Positions 9,822-18,329 of a DNA stretch of 64,000 bases are shown here, piece after piece; the first letter of the stretch is position 1; every line of letters starts with the position of its first letter. Source of the stretch: Nocardia crassostreae (GTDB lineage Bacteria > Actinomycetota > Actinomycetes > Mycobacteriales > Mycobacteriaceae); the NCBI RefSeq assembly GCF_001613405.1, contig NZ_BDCH01000023.1, forward strand, positions 186,001-250,000, given 5' to 3'. Below the pieces are notes generated by a model. It ran no database searches. It saw nothing but the letters and a program-made list of their open reading frames with translations, and was not told where the DNA came from. The position numbers and the translations under genes are program-made.

Positions 9822-10451
9822 ATGCCCGCACCGACGTCCGGAATGAGCTCGGCGGCCGATCGCATTCTGCGCACGGCCGCCGAGCTCATTGCCGAACGCG
9901 GGTACGCCGCCACCTCCACCCGCACCATCGCCGCGGCGATCGGGGTGGCGCAACCCGCCATCTACAAGCATTTCTCGACCAAGGACGACATTCTGTCGGC
10001 GCTGGTGCGGCTCGGTGTGGGGCGGCCGCTCGAATTGGCCGGGGAACTCGCGGAGGTGTCCGCGCCGGCCATTGTGAAACTGCATCGGTGGTTGCGGGAA
10101 TCGCTGGAGCATCTGCGTGATTCGCCGTATGTGCTGGTGACCATCCTGACCACGCCGGAGCTGTATCAGGACAGCTTCGCCGCGGAGCGCGAGCTGATCC
10201 GGCAATTCGACGCGGTGGTGGTCGATCTGGTCACCGCCGCGCAGGAGCAGGGCGATGTGCGGGCCATGAATCCGGCCACGGGGGCGCGGCTGGTGATCGC
10301 GCTGTTCGATGTGCTGGCGGTGCCCGAGTACGCGGTGAGTCCCGCGGAGATCGTGGATTTCGCATTCACCGGCCTGCTCGCCGATCTCGCCCGGTTGCCG
10401 CGGGTGCGGGCCGCGGCGGACGCGCTGGAACCGGTCGCGACGGAAGGGTGA
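9822..10451 (+). CDS. TetR/AcrR family transcriptional regulator
   Basis: 209 aa. The N-terminal helix-turn-helix is clear: RILRTAAELIAERGYAATS, then TIAAAIGVAQPAIYKHF (about residues 13-60), followed by a divergent ligand-binding domain, as in TetR repressors. It begins 10 bases after the oxygenase stop and its TGA overlaps the GTG start of the next gene (GTGA), so the three genes look like one transcript. The two identical-arm palindromes before the oxygenase are the natural operator candidates. The inducer is unknown and is plausibly an oxygenase substrate or product. Confidence 0.85.
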   Translation: MPAPTSGMSSAADRILRTAAELIAERGYAATSTRTIAAAIGVAQPAIYKHFSTKDDILSALVRLGVGRPLELAGELAEVSAPAIVKLHRWLRESLEHLRDSPYVLVTILTTPELYQDSFAAERELIRQFDAVVVDLVTAAQEQGDVRAMNPATGARLVIALFDVLAVPEYAVSPAEIVDFAFTGLLADLARLPRVRAAADALEPVATEG

Positions 10452-11479
10452 ACGAGGTGCCGGACATCGGTGTGGCCGTAGTGGGATACGGGTTGGCGGG
10501 GGCGGTGTTCCACGCGCCGCTCATTGCCGCCGAGCCGCGGCTGCGGGTCGCCGCCGTGGTGACCTCCTCGGCCGAACGCGCCGAGCAGGCCCTCGCGGAG
10601 CATCCCGGGGTGCGCGTATTCCGCACGGCCGATGAGCTTTTCGCCGATCCGGACGGTATCGAGCTGGCGGTGATCGCGACGCCCAACCGCACCCATGCGC
10701 CGCTCACGCTGCAAGCCTTGGCGGCCGGGCTCGCGATCGTCGTGGACAAACCGTTCGCGGTCACCTCGGCGGAGGCCGAACAGGTGGTCGCGGCGGCCTC
10801 GCGGGCCGGACTGCCGTTGTCGGTCTTCCAGAATCGGCGCTGGGACAGTGACTTCCGCACCGCGCGGGCGCTCATCGAGGACGGCAGCCTGGGCACGGTG
10901 CGCCGGTTCGAATCCCGATTCGAACGGTGGCGGCCGACGCCCAAGGGCGGCTGGCGCGAACTGGGCGGCGCGGACGAGGGCGCGGGCATCCTCTTCGATC
11001 TGGGCAGTCATCTCGTCGATCAGGCCCTCACCCTCTTCGGGCCGGTCGTGGACGTGTACGGCGAACGCGACCGCCACCGCCCCGGCGTGCAGGCCGATGA
11101 CGACGCCTTCCTCGCGCTCACCCACGCCAATGGCGTGCGCTCCCATTTGTGGATGAGCGCCGTCGCGCCGCAACTGGGCCCGCGCCTGCGCGTGCTGGGC
11201 TCCGAGAATGCCTATGTGACATACGGTCTCGATCCACAGGAGGCGGCCCTGCGCGCCGGTCGCCGCCCCGATGACGGGAAACCCTGGGGCACGGTCGAAC
11301 CCGAGCACTGGGGCCTGTTCGGCACCGAGGACGACACCCGACCCGTGCCCAGCGAGCCCGGCGACTATCCGGCGTTCTACCGCGGCATGGCCGCGGCGCT
11401 CCGCGACGGCGCGCCCGTCCCCGTCGACCCGCGCGATGCCATCGAGACACTGAAGATTCTGGAGCGGGTCACCCGCTGA
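10448..11479 (+). CDS. Gfo/Idh/MocA family NAD(P)-dependent oxidoreductase
   Basis: 343 aa, normal for the family. The N-terminal Rossmann motif is GVAVVGYGLAG (about residues 7-17), followed by the family signatures VIATPNRTHAP and VDKPFAVT, then a C-terminal alpha/beta substrate domain with KGGWRELGGADEGAGILFDLGSH split over the active-site region. Members oxidise or reduce sugars, inositols, biliverdin-like or small carbonyl substrates; which one cannot be told here. The GTG start overlaps the TetR stop by 3 bases; a second in-frame GTG at 10457 is also possible. The 3' end overlaps the convergent lipoprotein gene by 11 bases. Confidence 0.85.
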   Translation: MNEVPDIGVAVVGYGLAGAVFHAPLIAAEPRLRVAAVVTSSAERAEQALAEHPGVRVFRTADELFADPDGIELAVIATPNRTHAPLTLQALAAGLAIVVDKPFAVTSAEAEQVVAAASRAGLPLSVFQNRRWDSDFRTARALIEDGSLGTVRRFESRFERWRPTPKGGWRELGGADEGAGILFDLGSHLVDQALTLFGPVVDVYGERDRHRPGVQADDDAFLALTHANGVRSHLWMSAVAPQLGPRLRVLGSENAYVTYGLDPQEAALRAGRRPDDGKPWGTVEPEHWGLFGTEDDTRPVPSEPGDYPAFYRGMAAALRDGAPVPVDPRDAIETLKILERVTR

Positions 11480-12254
11480 TGTCGTTGATGCAGTAGCCCT
11501 CCGGACCGATGGCCGTCGCGAAGACCAGCGGCCCCGTCACACCCGACGAATTCGTCACGGGCACGGACACTTCGACATCGTCGCGGCCGACCACCCGCGA
11601 CGTCGATTCGCCGAAGGCGGTGGTCCCGGTGAGTCTGCCCGGATTGCCCGCCAGCACGGAACCGGCGCACACCAGCGGGTAGGCGCCCTCCACATCGGAG
11701 GAATCGACCGGCCTGCCCACCCATCGAGACAGGTACCGGTAGACGGCGTACCGCGCATCGGCCTCGGTGAAGCCGGTGCGGGATCCGGTCGGGCGCACAT
11801 AGGGGCACGCGTATCCGGAGGCGATCTCGCCGCGTTTCACGCTGACCGTCCGGACCGGGCCCTGCCAGCTCACGGCGAACTGCCCGTCGATGCCGGGTTC
11901 TCCGATCGCGGCGAGAATTCCGTTCTTGTCGGCGTACATCTCGCGGGCGTGCTGCGGCTCGATGGTCCAGCACTTGCGCACCAGTTCATCGGTATCCCCG
12001 GCGACCAGGTCCCGCACCCACGGCTGCAATGCGGCCGCCGCGTTCGCATTGCCGGGCACCTCGCCGACGGCCGGAACGGTCACGGTGGGCGCCGCGAGCG
12101 TCGTGGTCGGCGGCGGTTTCGGCGAGGTCGCGCGCTGCGTCGCCGTGGGGGTATGACCGGCGTGTGAGTCATCCGCGCCGCACCCGGTCGTCGAGAACAG
12201 GACCGCGGCCACCGCGGTCAGGGAGAACGCGCAGAGTACTTCCCTCGTGATCAC
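11469..12254 (-). CDS. Putative secreted lipoprotein of unknown function
   Basis: 261 aa. N-terminal signal peptide with lipobox-like FSTTGC (Cys about residue 25), then a Thr/Pro-rich tether (about residues 33-65) and a globular domain carrying four Cys: KCW, YACPY, LVCAG and the C-terminal GYCIND. This suggests two disulfides in a lipid-anchored extracellular domain. I do not recognise the domain; proteins of this layout are common in Nocardia and Mycobacterium cell envelopes. The start is GTG. The gene is transcribed away from the small secreted protein at 12472 across a 217-base divergent region in which I see no clear promoter boxes. Confidence 0.7.
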   Translation of the reverse strand: MITREVLCAFSLTAVAAVLFSTTGCGADDSHAGHTPTATQRATSPKPPPTTTLAAPTVTVPAVGEVPGNANAAAALQPWVRDLVAGDTDELVRKCWTIEPQHAREMYADKNGILAAIGEPGIDGQFAVSWQGPVRTVSVKRGEIASGYACPYVRPTGSRTGFTEADARYAVYRYLSRWVGRPVDSSDVEGAYPLVCAGSVLAGNPGRLTGTTAFGESTSRVVGRDDVEVSVPVTNSSGVTGPLVFATAIGPEGYCINDISG

Positions 12255-12471
12255 GATCCGATGTTATCCCTCGTCACCGCATCTTTCCGGGAGGTAAGCC
12301 CCGGCATCGATCTTGCTCATACGCAAGACACCAATTCCATTGGCTGCCAGCAGCTTTCAAAACGAAATCCTCGAATTTCACTGCTACGCAGGGGTCGCCG
12401 GTCGTAAGCTGCCGGGCTGTGGGCAGGCGAAAAGCTCGATCGGCCTGTCCCGTACAGAGATTGGAAGAATG

Positions 12472-12717
12472 ATGCGCATACGTGCAGCAGCTATCGGCGC
12501 CGGGATCGCGATCGCGGGACTCACCGCACTGGGCGGCCCCGCCCAGGCGGGGCCCGAGGCCGAATTGGGCGACGGCTGGCGCTACATCGGGTCGTACACG
12601 ACCAACAGCCGGTGTATCGATGCGGACCAGCAGTTCCAGCGAGAGGGTGCCATCCGCGAGTGGCGGTGCCAGCTGGACACCGGCTCCTACCCGCCCTACA
12701 TCCTGCAGGGTAGGTAG
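12472..12717 (+). CDS. Small secreted protein, unknown function
   Basis: 81 aa. Sec-type signal peptide: two Arg near the start, a hydrophobic core (AAAIGAGIAIAGLTAL) and a probable cleavage site after AQA, leaving a mature chain of about 55 residues with two Cys (RCID and WRCQ) that could form one disulfide. GGAAG lies 4-5 bases before the ATG at 12472; a tandem ATG at 12469 is too close to it, and the frame stays open far upstream without a binding site. A strong terminator follows at 12740. The domain is not recognised. Confidence 0.65.
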   Translation: MRIRAAAIGAGIAIAGLTALGGPAQAGPEAELGDGWRYIGSYTTNSRCIDADQQFQREGAIREWRCQLDTGSYPPYILQGR

Positions 12718-12739
12718 TCCGCCCCGCTGACGCAGTGAC

Positions 12740-12787
12740 CTCGAATCGGTTGGACCCCCGAATCCCAACCGATTCGAGCTGTTTCTT
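12740..12787 (+). terminator. Rho-independent terminator after small secreted protein gene
   Basis: Perfect 14-bp stem CTCGAATCGGTTGG (12740-12753) with CCAACCGATTCGAG (12765-12778), 11-base loop, followed by CTGTTTCTT. It lies 22 bases after the stop of the small secreted protein gene. Confidence 0.8.
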
Positions 12788-12921
12788 AGACCGAACTGAT
12801 CGGTATTCGTAATCCGATTTGCCAGATACTCCGTAGCTATCACCGCAGGTGAGACGTACCCTGAGGATGCCGCATTGACGGCACTTCAGATTTGTTCCGG
12901 GTAAAGGCTTCGGGTTCGGCC

Positions 12922-13191
12922 ATGGCTAGGGGTTGGTGGCGTAGCGCCGTTCTGACACAACTGTCTCGCACAGGCGTGAGCGCCGCGGTGATCTTCCACA
13001 TCCTCGACGACGGCACCGAAGTCATCACGTTCCCGCGGCTCAATTGGGCGCTCGTGGTCGCCACCGCCACCCTGCTGCAGGGCTTCGCCATCGCCGTCCT
13101 GCTGGTGGTGAGCACCGCGAATTTCGACGAAGCGCCGCCGGTTCCCAGTGTGCCCGCCGCGTGTGACCCGTTCTGCCCGAAGACATCCTGA
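12922..13191 (+). CDS. Small membrane protein, unknown function
   Basis: 89 aa from the ATG at 12922. One clear membrane segment (about residues 43-67, ALVVATATLLQGFAIAVLLV) follows an amphipathic N-terminus, and the short tail is Pro-rich with two Cys. An upstream in-frame TTG at 12892 would add ten residues; neither start has a good ribosome binding site. Codon use is typical of the neighbours and the frame is free of stops, but no family is recognised, so it could still be non-coding. It precedes the P450 gene by 66 bases. Confidence 0.5.
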   Translation: MARGWWRSAVLTQLSRTGVSAAVIFHILDDGTEVITFPRLNWALVVATATLLQGFAIAVLLVVSTANFDEAPPVPSVPAACDPFCPKTS

Positions 13192-13257
13192 GGCCTCGGC
13201 GCGCCACTCATCGGGACGCATGATTGACTTTTGATGATCATTCGTCCAGGAGGTTCC

Positions 13258-14478
13258 GTGCCGTCCATCCCCGCCGGATTCGATTTCACCGATCCGGATC
13301 TGCTCGCCGAGCGCCTGCCCGTCGAGGAGTTCGCCGAACTGCGCCGCACCGCCCCGGTGTACTGGAATCCGCAGCCCGACGGGCGCAGCGGGTTCGCTAC
13401 CGGCGGCTACTGGGTTGTCACCAAACTCGATGCCATCAAGGAGATTTCGTGCAATCCGGAGGTCTTCTCCTCGGAGGAGAACACCGCGGTCATCCGGCAG
13501 CCCAGCGATACCACCCGCGCGGAGATCGAGATTCAGCGCGCCATGCTGCTGAATATGGATCCGCCCAAGCACACCCGGTTCCGTCGCATCATCTCCAAGG
13601 GCTTCACACCGCGCGCCGTGGAGACGCTACGGGCCGCGCTGCGCGAGCGCGCCGAGCGAATCGTCCACGAGGCCAGCACATCCGGCGGTGGCGACTTCGT
13701 CGAACAGGTCGCCAGCGAGCTTCCGGTACAGGCCATCGCCGAACTGCTGGGCGTGCCGCAGGCCGATCGGGGTCAGCTCTTCGAGTGGACCAATCAGATA
13801 ATGGGCTATGACGATCCCGACTTCGAGGGCGATCACCGGATGGCCACCGCGAGCGTCATGGGCTACGCCTGGAATCTCGCCGAGGAGAAGCGCCGGGCCC
13901 CGCGGAACGACCTGGTCACCACGTTGATCCAGGCCGATGTCGAGGGCGCGGGCCTGACCTCCGAGGAGTTCGCGTGGTTCGTGGTGCTGCTCATCGTCGG
14001 CGGTAACGAGAACACCCGCAATGCCATCAGTCTCGGTATGAAGGCGTTCGTCGACCATCCGGACCAGTGGGAGATCTACAAGACCCAGCGGCCCCGGACG
14101 GCCGTCGACGAGATCGTCCGCTGGGCCACCCCGGTGGTCGCCATCCAGCGCACCGCCCTGCGCGATACCGAGATCAGCGGGCAGCCGATCGCCGCGGGCG
14201 ATCGCGTCGGACTCTTCTACGCCTCGGCCAATTTCGACGAATCCCACTTCGAGAACCCCTACGAGTTCGATATCCTCCGCACCCACAATCCGCACGTGGG
14301 CTTCGGCGGCAGCGGCACCCACCATTGCGCGGGCGCCAATCTGGCACGGCTCGAGATCGACCTCATGTTCAATACCATCGCCGACGTCATGCCGAACCTC
14401 TCCGAGATCTCCCCGCCGATCCGGCTGCGCTCGGGCTGGCTCAATGCCATCAAGAGCTGGAAGGTAGCCTACAGCTGA
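13258..14478 (+). CDS. Cytochrome P450, CYP125-like
   Basis: 406 aa. The sequence follows the CYP125 steroid C26/C27-hydroxylase pattern closely: PAGFDFTDPDLLAERLPV at the N-terminus, EEIQR-type B-C region, HTRFRRIISKGFTPRAV, EIVRWATPVVAIQRTALRD, and the heme loop FGGSGTHHCAGANLAR with Cys357 as ligand. The start is GTG with AGGAGG 4 bases upstream (13248-13253), better than the ATG at 13231. Odd: the I-helix reads GGNENTR where CYP125 enzymes read AGNETTR, so the Thr that assists O2 activation is Asn252. No other cholesterol-degradation genes are nearby, so it may be a paralogue with a different substrate. Confidence 0.85.
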   Translation: MPSIPAGFDFTDPDLLAERLPVEEFAELRRTAPVYWNPQPDGRSGFATGGYWVVTKLDAIKEISCNPEVFSSEENTAVIRQPSDTTRAEIEIQRAMLLNMDPPKHTRFRRIISKGFTPRAVETLRAALRERAERIVHEASTSGGGDFVEQVASELPVQAIAELLGVPQADRGQLFEWTNQIMGYDDPDFEGDHRMATASVMGYAWNLAEEKRRAPRNDLVTTLIQADVEGAGLTSEEFAWFVVLLIVGGNENTRNAISLGMKAFVDHPDQWEIYKTQRPRTAVDEIVRWATPVVAIQRTALRDTEISGQPIAAGDRVGLFYASANFDESHFENPYEFDILRTHNPHVGFGGSGTHHCAGANLARLEIDLMFNTIADVMPNLSEISPPIRLRSGWLNAIKSWKVAYS

Positions 14479-14533
14479 CCGCACGATTCGGTGAGATCAT
14501 CAGTGCCACAACAGAAACTGGCAATTCGGTTCG

Positions 14534-14569
14534 TACCTGGGCAGCGCCGATTCCGCCTCTGCCCAGGTA
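14534..14569. terminator. Hairpin between P450 gene and peptidase operon
   Basis: Perfect 11-bp inverted repeat TACCTGGGCAG / CTGCCCAGGTA with a 14-base loop, 55 bases after the P450 stop. There is no T-tract, so it could be a terminator, a leader structure for the peptidase gene, or a regulator site. Confidence 0.45.
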
Positions 14570-14671
14570 GGCCATCGCGCATACTTTGAGGGTGGTTCCA
14601 GCACGGGGCACCGGCCACGTCCGCCGCGACGAAGCGGCCAATTCACTTCGGTTCCAACCAAGGACAGTGTT

Positions 14672-15574
14672 ATGGCCAATCTTGATACCACCGAATTGAA
14701 CCATCAGCTGCGAAACGCCAAGGCGCGCTGGTCGGCCCGCGAGACCCCGCAATCACTGCTGAGCGATGCCAGGAAGAAGGCCCTGCTGGGCGTCGTGTTC
14801 AGCGACGAGGACCTGGCTCTGGCCGCCGCCGGGCGACCGGACACCGCCGCGGCCGAATCCCTGGCCTTCGCACCGGCGGTCGACTGGCGCGACCACAACG
14901 GCAATCACGTCACCTCGGTCAGGGATCAGCTGAACTGCGGCTCGTGCGTCTCGTTCTGCTGTACGGCGGTGGTGGAATCCATGGCGTCCATCGAACATTC
15001 GCAGCTGCTCGACCTGTCCGAGGCCGACTCGCATTTCAATTCCAGCCACGGACCGAGCTGCGGCGGCTGGAACGCGCACGCGTGCATGGAGCAGATCAAG
15101 CTGCGCGGCGTCGTGGGTGACAGTGCGCTGCCGTATATGAGCGCCTTCGACAATCCGCCGCAGATCGATCCCGCGACCAATCTGTGGAAGCCTTATCAGC
15201 GGCAGGTACTCGATCGACCGGCCACCCAGGTGAGCATCGAGAGCCACGAACTGCTCACCGATATCGCCGCGCGCAAGCATCATTTATCCGAAATCGGCCC
15301 GTGCGCAGCGTCTTTCGACGTCTACGACGACTTCTTCGCCTACGGCTCGGGGGTGTATCACCATGTCACCGGCAGGTGGCAGGGCGGGCACTGCGTGGAG
15401 GTGATCGGCTACTCCGAGGCCGAGCAGTGCTGGATCGCCAAGAACTCGTGGGGCACCGGCTGGGGCATGTCCGGCTTCTTCAAAATCGCGTACGGGGAAT
15501 GCAATTTCGATACCTATTCCTTTGCCACGGCACGCAATGTGCGGCTCCCGGCGGCCTTCGGCTGGAACGGCTGA
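14672..15574 (+). CDS. Papain-like (C1 family) cysteine peptidase
   Basis: 300 aa up to a TGA. The C1 triad is complete: oxyanion Gln86 and Cys92 in RDQLNCGSCVSF, His240 in GGHCVEVIGY, Asn258 in WIAKNSWGTGWG. Residues 1-70 resemble a short propeptide-like extension; there is no signal peptide, so the product is cytosolic or uses a non-Sec route. The last residues, GWNG, are the beginning of a lectin repeat, and the same frame continues beyond the TGA as six such repeats (next entry). The native product is therefore probably a 563-residue peptidase-lectin fusion. A chagasin-type inhibitor of exactly this protease class is encoded directly downstream (16360). Confidence 0.9.
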   Translation: MANLDTTELNHQLRNAKARWSARETPQSLLSDARKKALLGVVFSDEDLALAAAGRPDTAAAESLAFAPAVDWRDHNGNHVTSVRDQLNCGSCVSFCCTAVVESMASIEHSQLLDLSEADSHFNSSHGPSCGGWNAHACMEQIKLRGVVGDSALPYMSAFDNPPQIDPATNLWKPYQRQVLDRPATQVSIESHELLTDIAARKHHLSEIGPCAASFDVYDDFFAYGSGVYHHVTGRWQGGHCVEVIGYSEAEQCWIAKNSWGTGWGMSGFFKIAYGECNFDTYSFATARNVRLPAAFGWNG

Positions 15575-16363
15575 GAATCGCTGGGCGGGCTCCTGACGTC
15601 CAAACCCGCCGCCGTGTCCTGGGGCCCGAACCGCCTCGATGTCGTCGCGCGCGGCGCGGATGCCGCGGTGCACCACCGCTGGTGGGACGGCGCGCACTGG
15701 GGCGGCTGGGAATCACTGGGCGGCGGTGCGCAGGGCGGACCGGCCATCTGCTCGTGGGCGCCCGACCGGCTCGACGTATTCGCCGCGGGTCATGACCATC
15801 AGCTGTATCACACATGGTTCCAAGGCGGTTGGAGCGGTTGGGAGGCGCTGGGCGGGGCGCTGTCCTCCGATCCGGCCGCGGTGTCGTGGGGTCCGGACCG
15901 CCTCGATGTGTTCGCGCGCGGAATGGATTCCGCGCTGTGGCATCTGTGGTGGGACGGCAGCCAGTGGGGTGGCTGGGAGCAGCTCGGGGGCGTACTGGAT
16001 TCCGCTCCGGCGGTCGCCTCGGGAGCGGCCGACCGGCTGGACGCCTTCGCGAAGGGCGGCGACAACCAGCTGCATCACAAGTATTGGAACGGCTCCAAGT
16101 GGAGCGAATGGGAGAACCTGGGCGGCTATCTCGCCGGTGCCCCGGCCGCCGTCTCCTGGGGACCCGATCGCATCGACCTGTTCTATCCCGGAGTCGATTT
16201 CCGCATGATGCATCGCTGGTGGGACGGCGCTCAATGGAGCGCCGAGGAGAATCTGGGTGGGCAGCTCTTTTCCGGCGCGGCCGCCGCGTCCGGGACCTCC
16301 GGCCGCCTGGACTGCTTTGCCGAGGGCGCGAATTCCGCGCTGTTCCACAAGTGGTTCGGATGA
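15575..16363 (+). CDS. PLL-type lectin beta-propeller, in-frame continuation of the peptidase after UGA
   Basis: Same frame as the peptidase (15575 follows its TGA). It holds six repeats of about 45 residues with the pattern W-E-x-L-G-G ... [17 protein letters not shown] ... W-W-D-G, the signature of PLL-family sugar-binding propellers. The TGA sits exactly where repeats 2-5 have Trp ([24 protein letters not shown]), so TGG to TGA is the likely change. No ribosome binding site precedes any internal start (a GTG at 15614 exists), so separate translation is unlikely: the choice is nonsense mutation, UGA read-through or sequence error. The stop at 16361-16363 overlaps the inhibitor ATG. Six visible repeats could close as a six- or seven-bladed propeller. 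Confidence 0.75.
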   Translation, partial: ESLGGLLTSKPAAVSWGPNRLDVVARGADAAVHHRWWDGAHWGGWESLGGGAQGGPAICSWAPDRLDVFAAGHDHQLYHTWFQGGWSGWEALGGALSSDPAAVSWGPDRLDVFARGMDSALWHLWWDGSQWGGWEQLGGVLDSAPAVASGAADRLDAFAKGGDNQLHHKYWNGSKWSEWENLGGYLAGAPAAVSWGPDRIDLFYPGVDFRMMHRWWDGAQWSAEENLGGQLFSGAAAASGTSGRLDCFAEGANSALFHKWFG

Positions 16364-16638
16364 GAATCACCGCCGCGGTGGGCCGGACCGTCGACCTCGA
16401 GCTGCGGTCGGCCCCTGTCACGGGCTATCGCTGGCGGCCCGGCGATATTCCCGACGGCGTCGAGATCGTCGATGCCGGATTCACCCCGGAACCCGGCGGA
16501 CAACCCGGTGACGGTGGCACCCAGCATTTTCTGATCCGTGCCACCGCCCCCGGACCGTATGCCGTCGAGTTCCGCCTCGCGCGTGCGTGGAACGGCGACG
16601 CGGCCGATACCCGCACCATCGAAATCATCACCACCTGA
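16360..16638 (+). CDS. Chagasin-type (I42 family) cysteine peptidase inhibitor
   Basis: 92 aa, short for the family and without signal peptide. The three inhibitory loops of chagasin can be recognised: APVTGYRW for NPTTGY (about residues 18-25), PGDGGTQ for the GxGG loop, and ARAWNGD for RPW. Chagasins are tight reversible inhibitors of papain-like peptidases. The ATG overlaps the stop of the lectin region (ATGA), so translation is coupled to the peptidase-lectin frame; inhibitor and enzyme thus sit in one transcript. The likely role is to protect the cytoplasm from, or to hold inactive, the C1 peptidase. Confidence is limited by the divergent loops. Confidence 0.75.
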   Translation: MRITAAVGRTVDLELRSAPVTGYRWRPGDIPDGVEIVDAGFTPEPGGQPGDGGTQHFLIRATAPGPYAVEFRLARAWNGDAADTRTIEIITT

Positions 16639-16670
16639 TTCGCGCACTCCAGAAAGCCGCGGTGAGTTCC

Positions 16671-17612
16671 ATGAACAATCCCTTCTCCCGCCGAAATCCC
16701 GACACTCGACTATGGGCCTCCGCCGCACCGGCGGGCGGCGCCTGGACCGAACAGGCCCCGGTGCCCGGCGCCACCTCGCCCGAGGCGCCCGCGCTGACCG
16801 AGTTCCAGCACCGCCTGCACATGGCCTGGCGGGCGGAGGACAGTACGAACAGCATCTGGTTCGCCGGTAGCGAGGACGGCAGCACCTGGTCGCCGCCCTG
16901 GAACTTCCCGTTCGTCGGCACCTCCGAGCATCCGGCGCTGGCCGCGGTGGACGAGGACGGCGGCGAACGGCTGTATCTGGCCTGGAAGGGCGCCGACCGC
17001 GATCAAAGCATCTACTGGTCCACCTCGTCGGACGGGCACAAATGGGAGGACCAGCAGATCCTGGGTGGCGCGGAGACCTCCAGCGCGCCGTGCCTGGTGG
17101 TGTTCCGCGGTGCGCTGCATGCCTTCTGGCGCGGCACCGACCATCTCATCGGCTCCGACCAGAACCTCTACACCGCGACCCGGGGCGATGCGGGCTGGAG
17201 CGCACCCACCCCGCTGCCCGGCATCCTCTCCGCCGACTCCCCCGCAATCGCGGTGCTCGGCGACCGGCTCTATCTGGCGCACCGCGGCGCCCGGGCGACC
17301 TTCGACGACGACAGCTGGATTCGGCTCTGGAGTTCGGAGGACGGCGTCGCCTGGATCTCGCGCAGCAATCCCCCCGACGCGTACTCCGATCTCGCCCCGG
17401 CCCTGGCCGCCCACGACGGCCGCCTGCACCTGACCTGGAAGTCGGCCAGCGGCTCGGAAATCTGGTACTCGGGCTTCGACGGCGATCAGACCTGGCAGCC
17501 CCCGGCCCGCATCGCCGCCTTCGAAACCGCCTGCGCCCCGGCCCTGTCCGCGTTCCGCACGGCGGTGGGCAGGCATGAGCTGCAGTTGGCCTGGCGCGGT
17601 TCGACACTCTGA
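16671..17612 (+). CDS. Beta-propeller (sialidase/lectin-like) repeat protein
   Basis: 313 aa from the ATG preceded by GGTGAG. Five or so repeats share the layout PAL-x-G-x-L-x-L-A-W-K-G ... I-Y-x-S-x-x-D-G-x-x-W (for example RLYLAWKGADRDQSIYWS and RLHLTWKSASGSEIWYSG), typical of sialidase-like or lectin propellers. Sialidase catalytic residues and complete Asp boxes are not obvious, so I favour a binding protein. No signal peptide. It lies 32 bases after the inhibitor gene and is probably the last gene of the peptidase operon; it may be a second glycan-binding component of the same system. Confidence 0.65.
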   Translation: MNNPFSRRNPDTRLWASAAPAGGAWTEQAPVPGATSPEAPALTEFQHRLHMAWRAEDSTNSIWFAGSEDGSTWSPPWNFPFVGTSEHPALAAVDEDGGERLYLAWKGADRDQSIYWSTSSDGHKWEDQQILGGAETSSAPCLVVFRGALHAFWRGTDHLIGSDQNLYTATRGDAGWSAPTPLPGILSADSPAIAVLGDRLYLAHRGARATFDDDSWIRLWSSEDGVAWISRSNPPDAYSDLAPALAAHDGRLHLTWKSASGSEIWYSGFDGDQTWQPPARIAAFETACAPALSAFRTAVGRHELQLAWRGSTL

Positions 17613-17654
17613 GTTCCGGCCGGGCGGCGGCCGCCGGGACTACCCTGGGATCCC

Positions 17655-18329
17655 GTGGACCCCACGCCGTCCTCGCACAAGGCCGACCCGGCCGACGATC
17701 TCGGCGCGCTCGTCCGGATCCCCCGGCCGGTGCGGCGCGTGGTCTCGCTGGTGCCGTCGCTGACCGAGTCGATCGCCGTGACCTGTCCGGGACTGCTGGT
17801 CGCGGCGACCGACTGGTGCACCCAGCCGCGGGATCTCGCGGTCGAGCGGGTGCGGGGCACCAAGAATCCGAATGTCAGGCGCATTGCCGAGATCGCGCCG
17901 GATCTGGTGATCTGCAATCAGGAGGAGAACCGCCGCCTCGATGTCGAACGCCTGCGGGCGGCGGGAATTCCGGTATGGGTGACCAGGATTCGCACCCTGG
18001 ACGAGGCATTCGCTTCCCTCGAGCGACTGTTCGCGACAGCCTTGGGCGTCCCCGCCCCGGCCTGGTTGCGGCATGCGGCATCGGAGTGGGTCGCGCCGCC
18101 CCCGGAACCGGTCCGCCCCGCGGTGATTCCCATCTGGCGCGATCCCTGGATGGTCGTCGGGCGTGACACCTTCACCGCCGACCTCGCCGCGCGATTAGGA
18201 CTGCGACTGGTCCACGCCGACCGTCCGGAGCGGTATCCGACGGTGTCCCCCGGCGAGCTGGTCGAGGGCGTCGAGTTCGCCGTCCTCCCCGATGAGCCCT
18301 ATGTCTTCACCGAAACCGATGGTCCCTAG
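17655..18329 (+). CDS. Helical-backbone metal receptor (BtuF/TroA-like), ends at premature TAG
   Basis: 224 aa to the TAG. RRVVSLVPSLTESI near residue 28, then TKNPNVRRIAEIAPDLVICNQEENR and VWVTRIRTLDEAFASL are the hallmarks of BtuF-like cobalamin/heme/siderophore-binding domains. There is no signal peptide, as in the cytosolic BtuF-like proteins common in actinomycetes. The family normally continues past the YVFTE block; here the frame stays open after the stop and supplies the missing end (next entry). The start is a GTG at 17655 with a weak GGGA upstream. It is not clustered with a transporter, so the ligand is unknown. Confidence 0.75.
   Translation: MDPTPSSHKADPADDLGALVRIPRPVRRVVSLVPSLTESIAVTCPGLLVAATDWCTQPRDLAVERVRGTKNPNVRRIAEIAPDLVICNQEENRRLDVERLRAAGIPVWVTRIRTLDEAFASLERLFATALGVPAPAWLRHAASEWVAPPPEPVRPAVIPIWRDPWMVVGRDTFTADLAARLGLRLVHADRPERYPTVSPGELVEGVEFAVLPDEPYVFTETDGP

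Noticed and set aside
15572-15574. UGA as selenocysteine codon
   Set aside because: The position is Trp in the other lectin repeats, it is not at a redox site, and no convincing stem-loop with the usual bacterial spacing follows. Not fully excluded without a search for sel genes.
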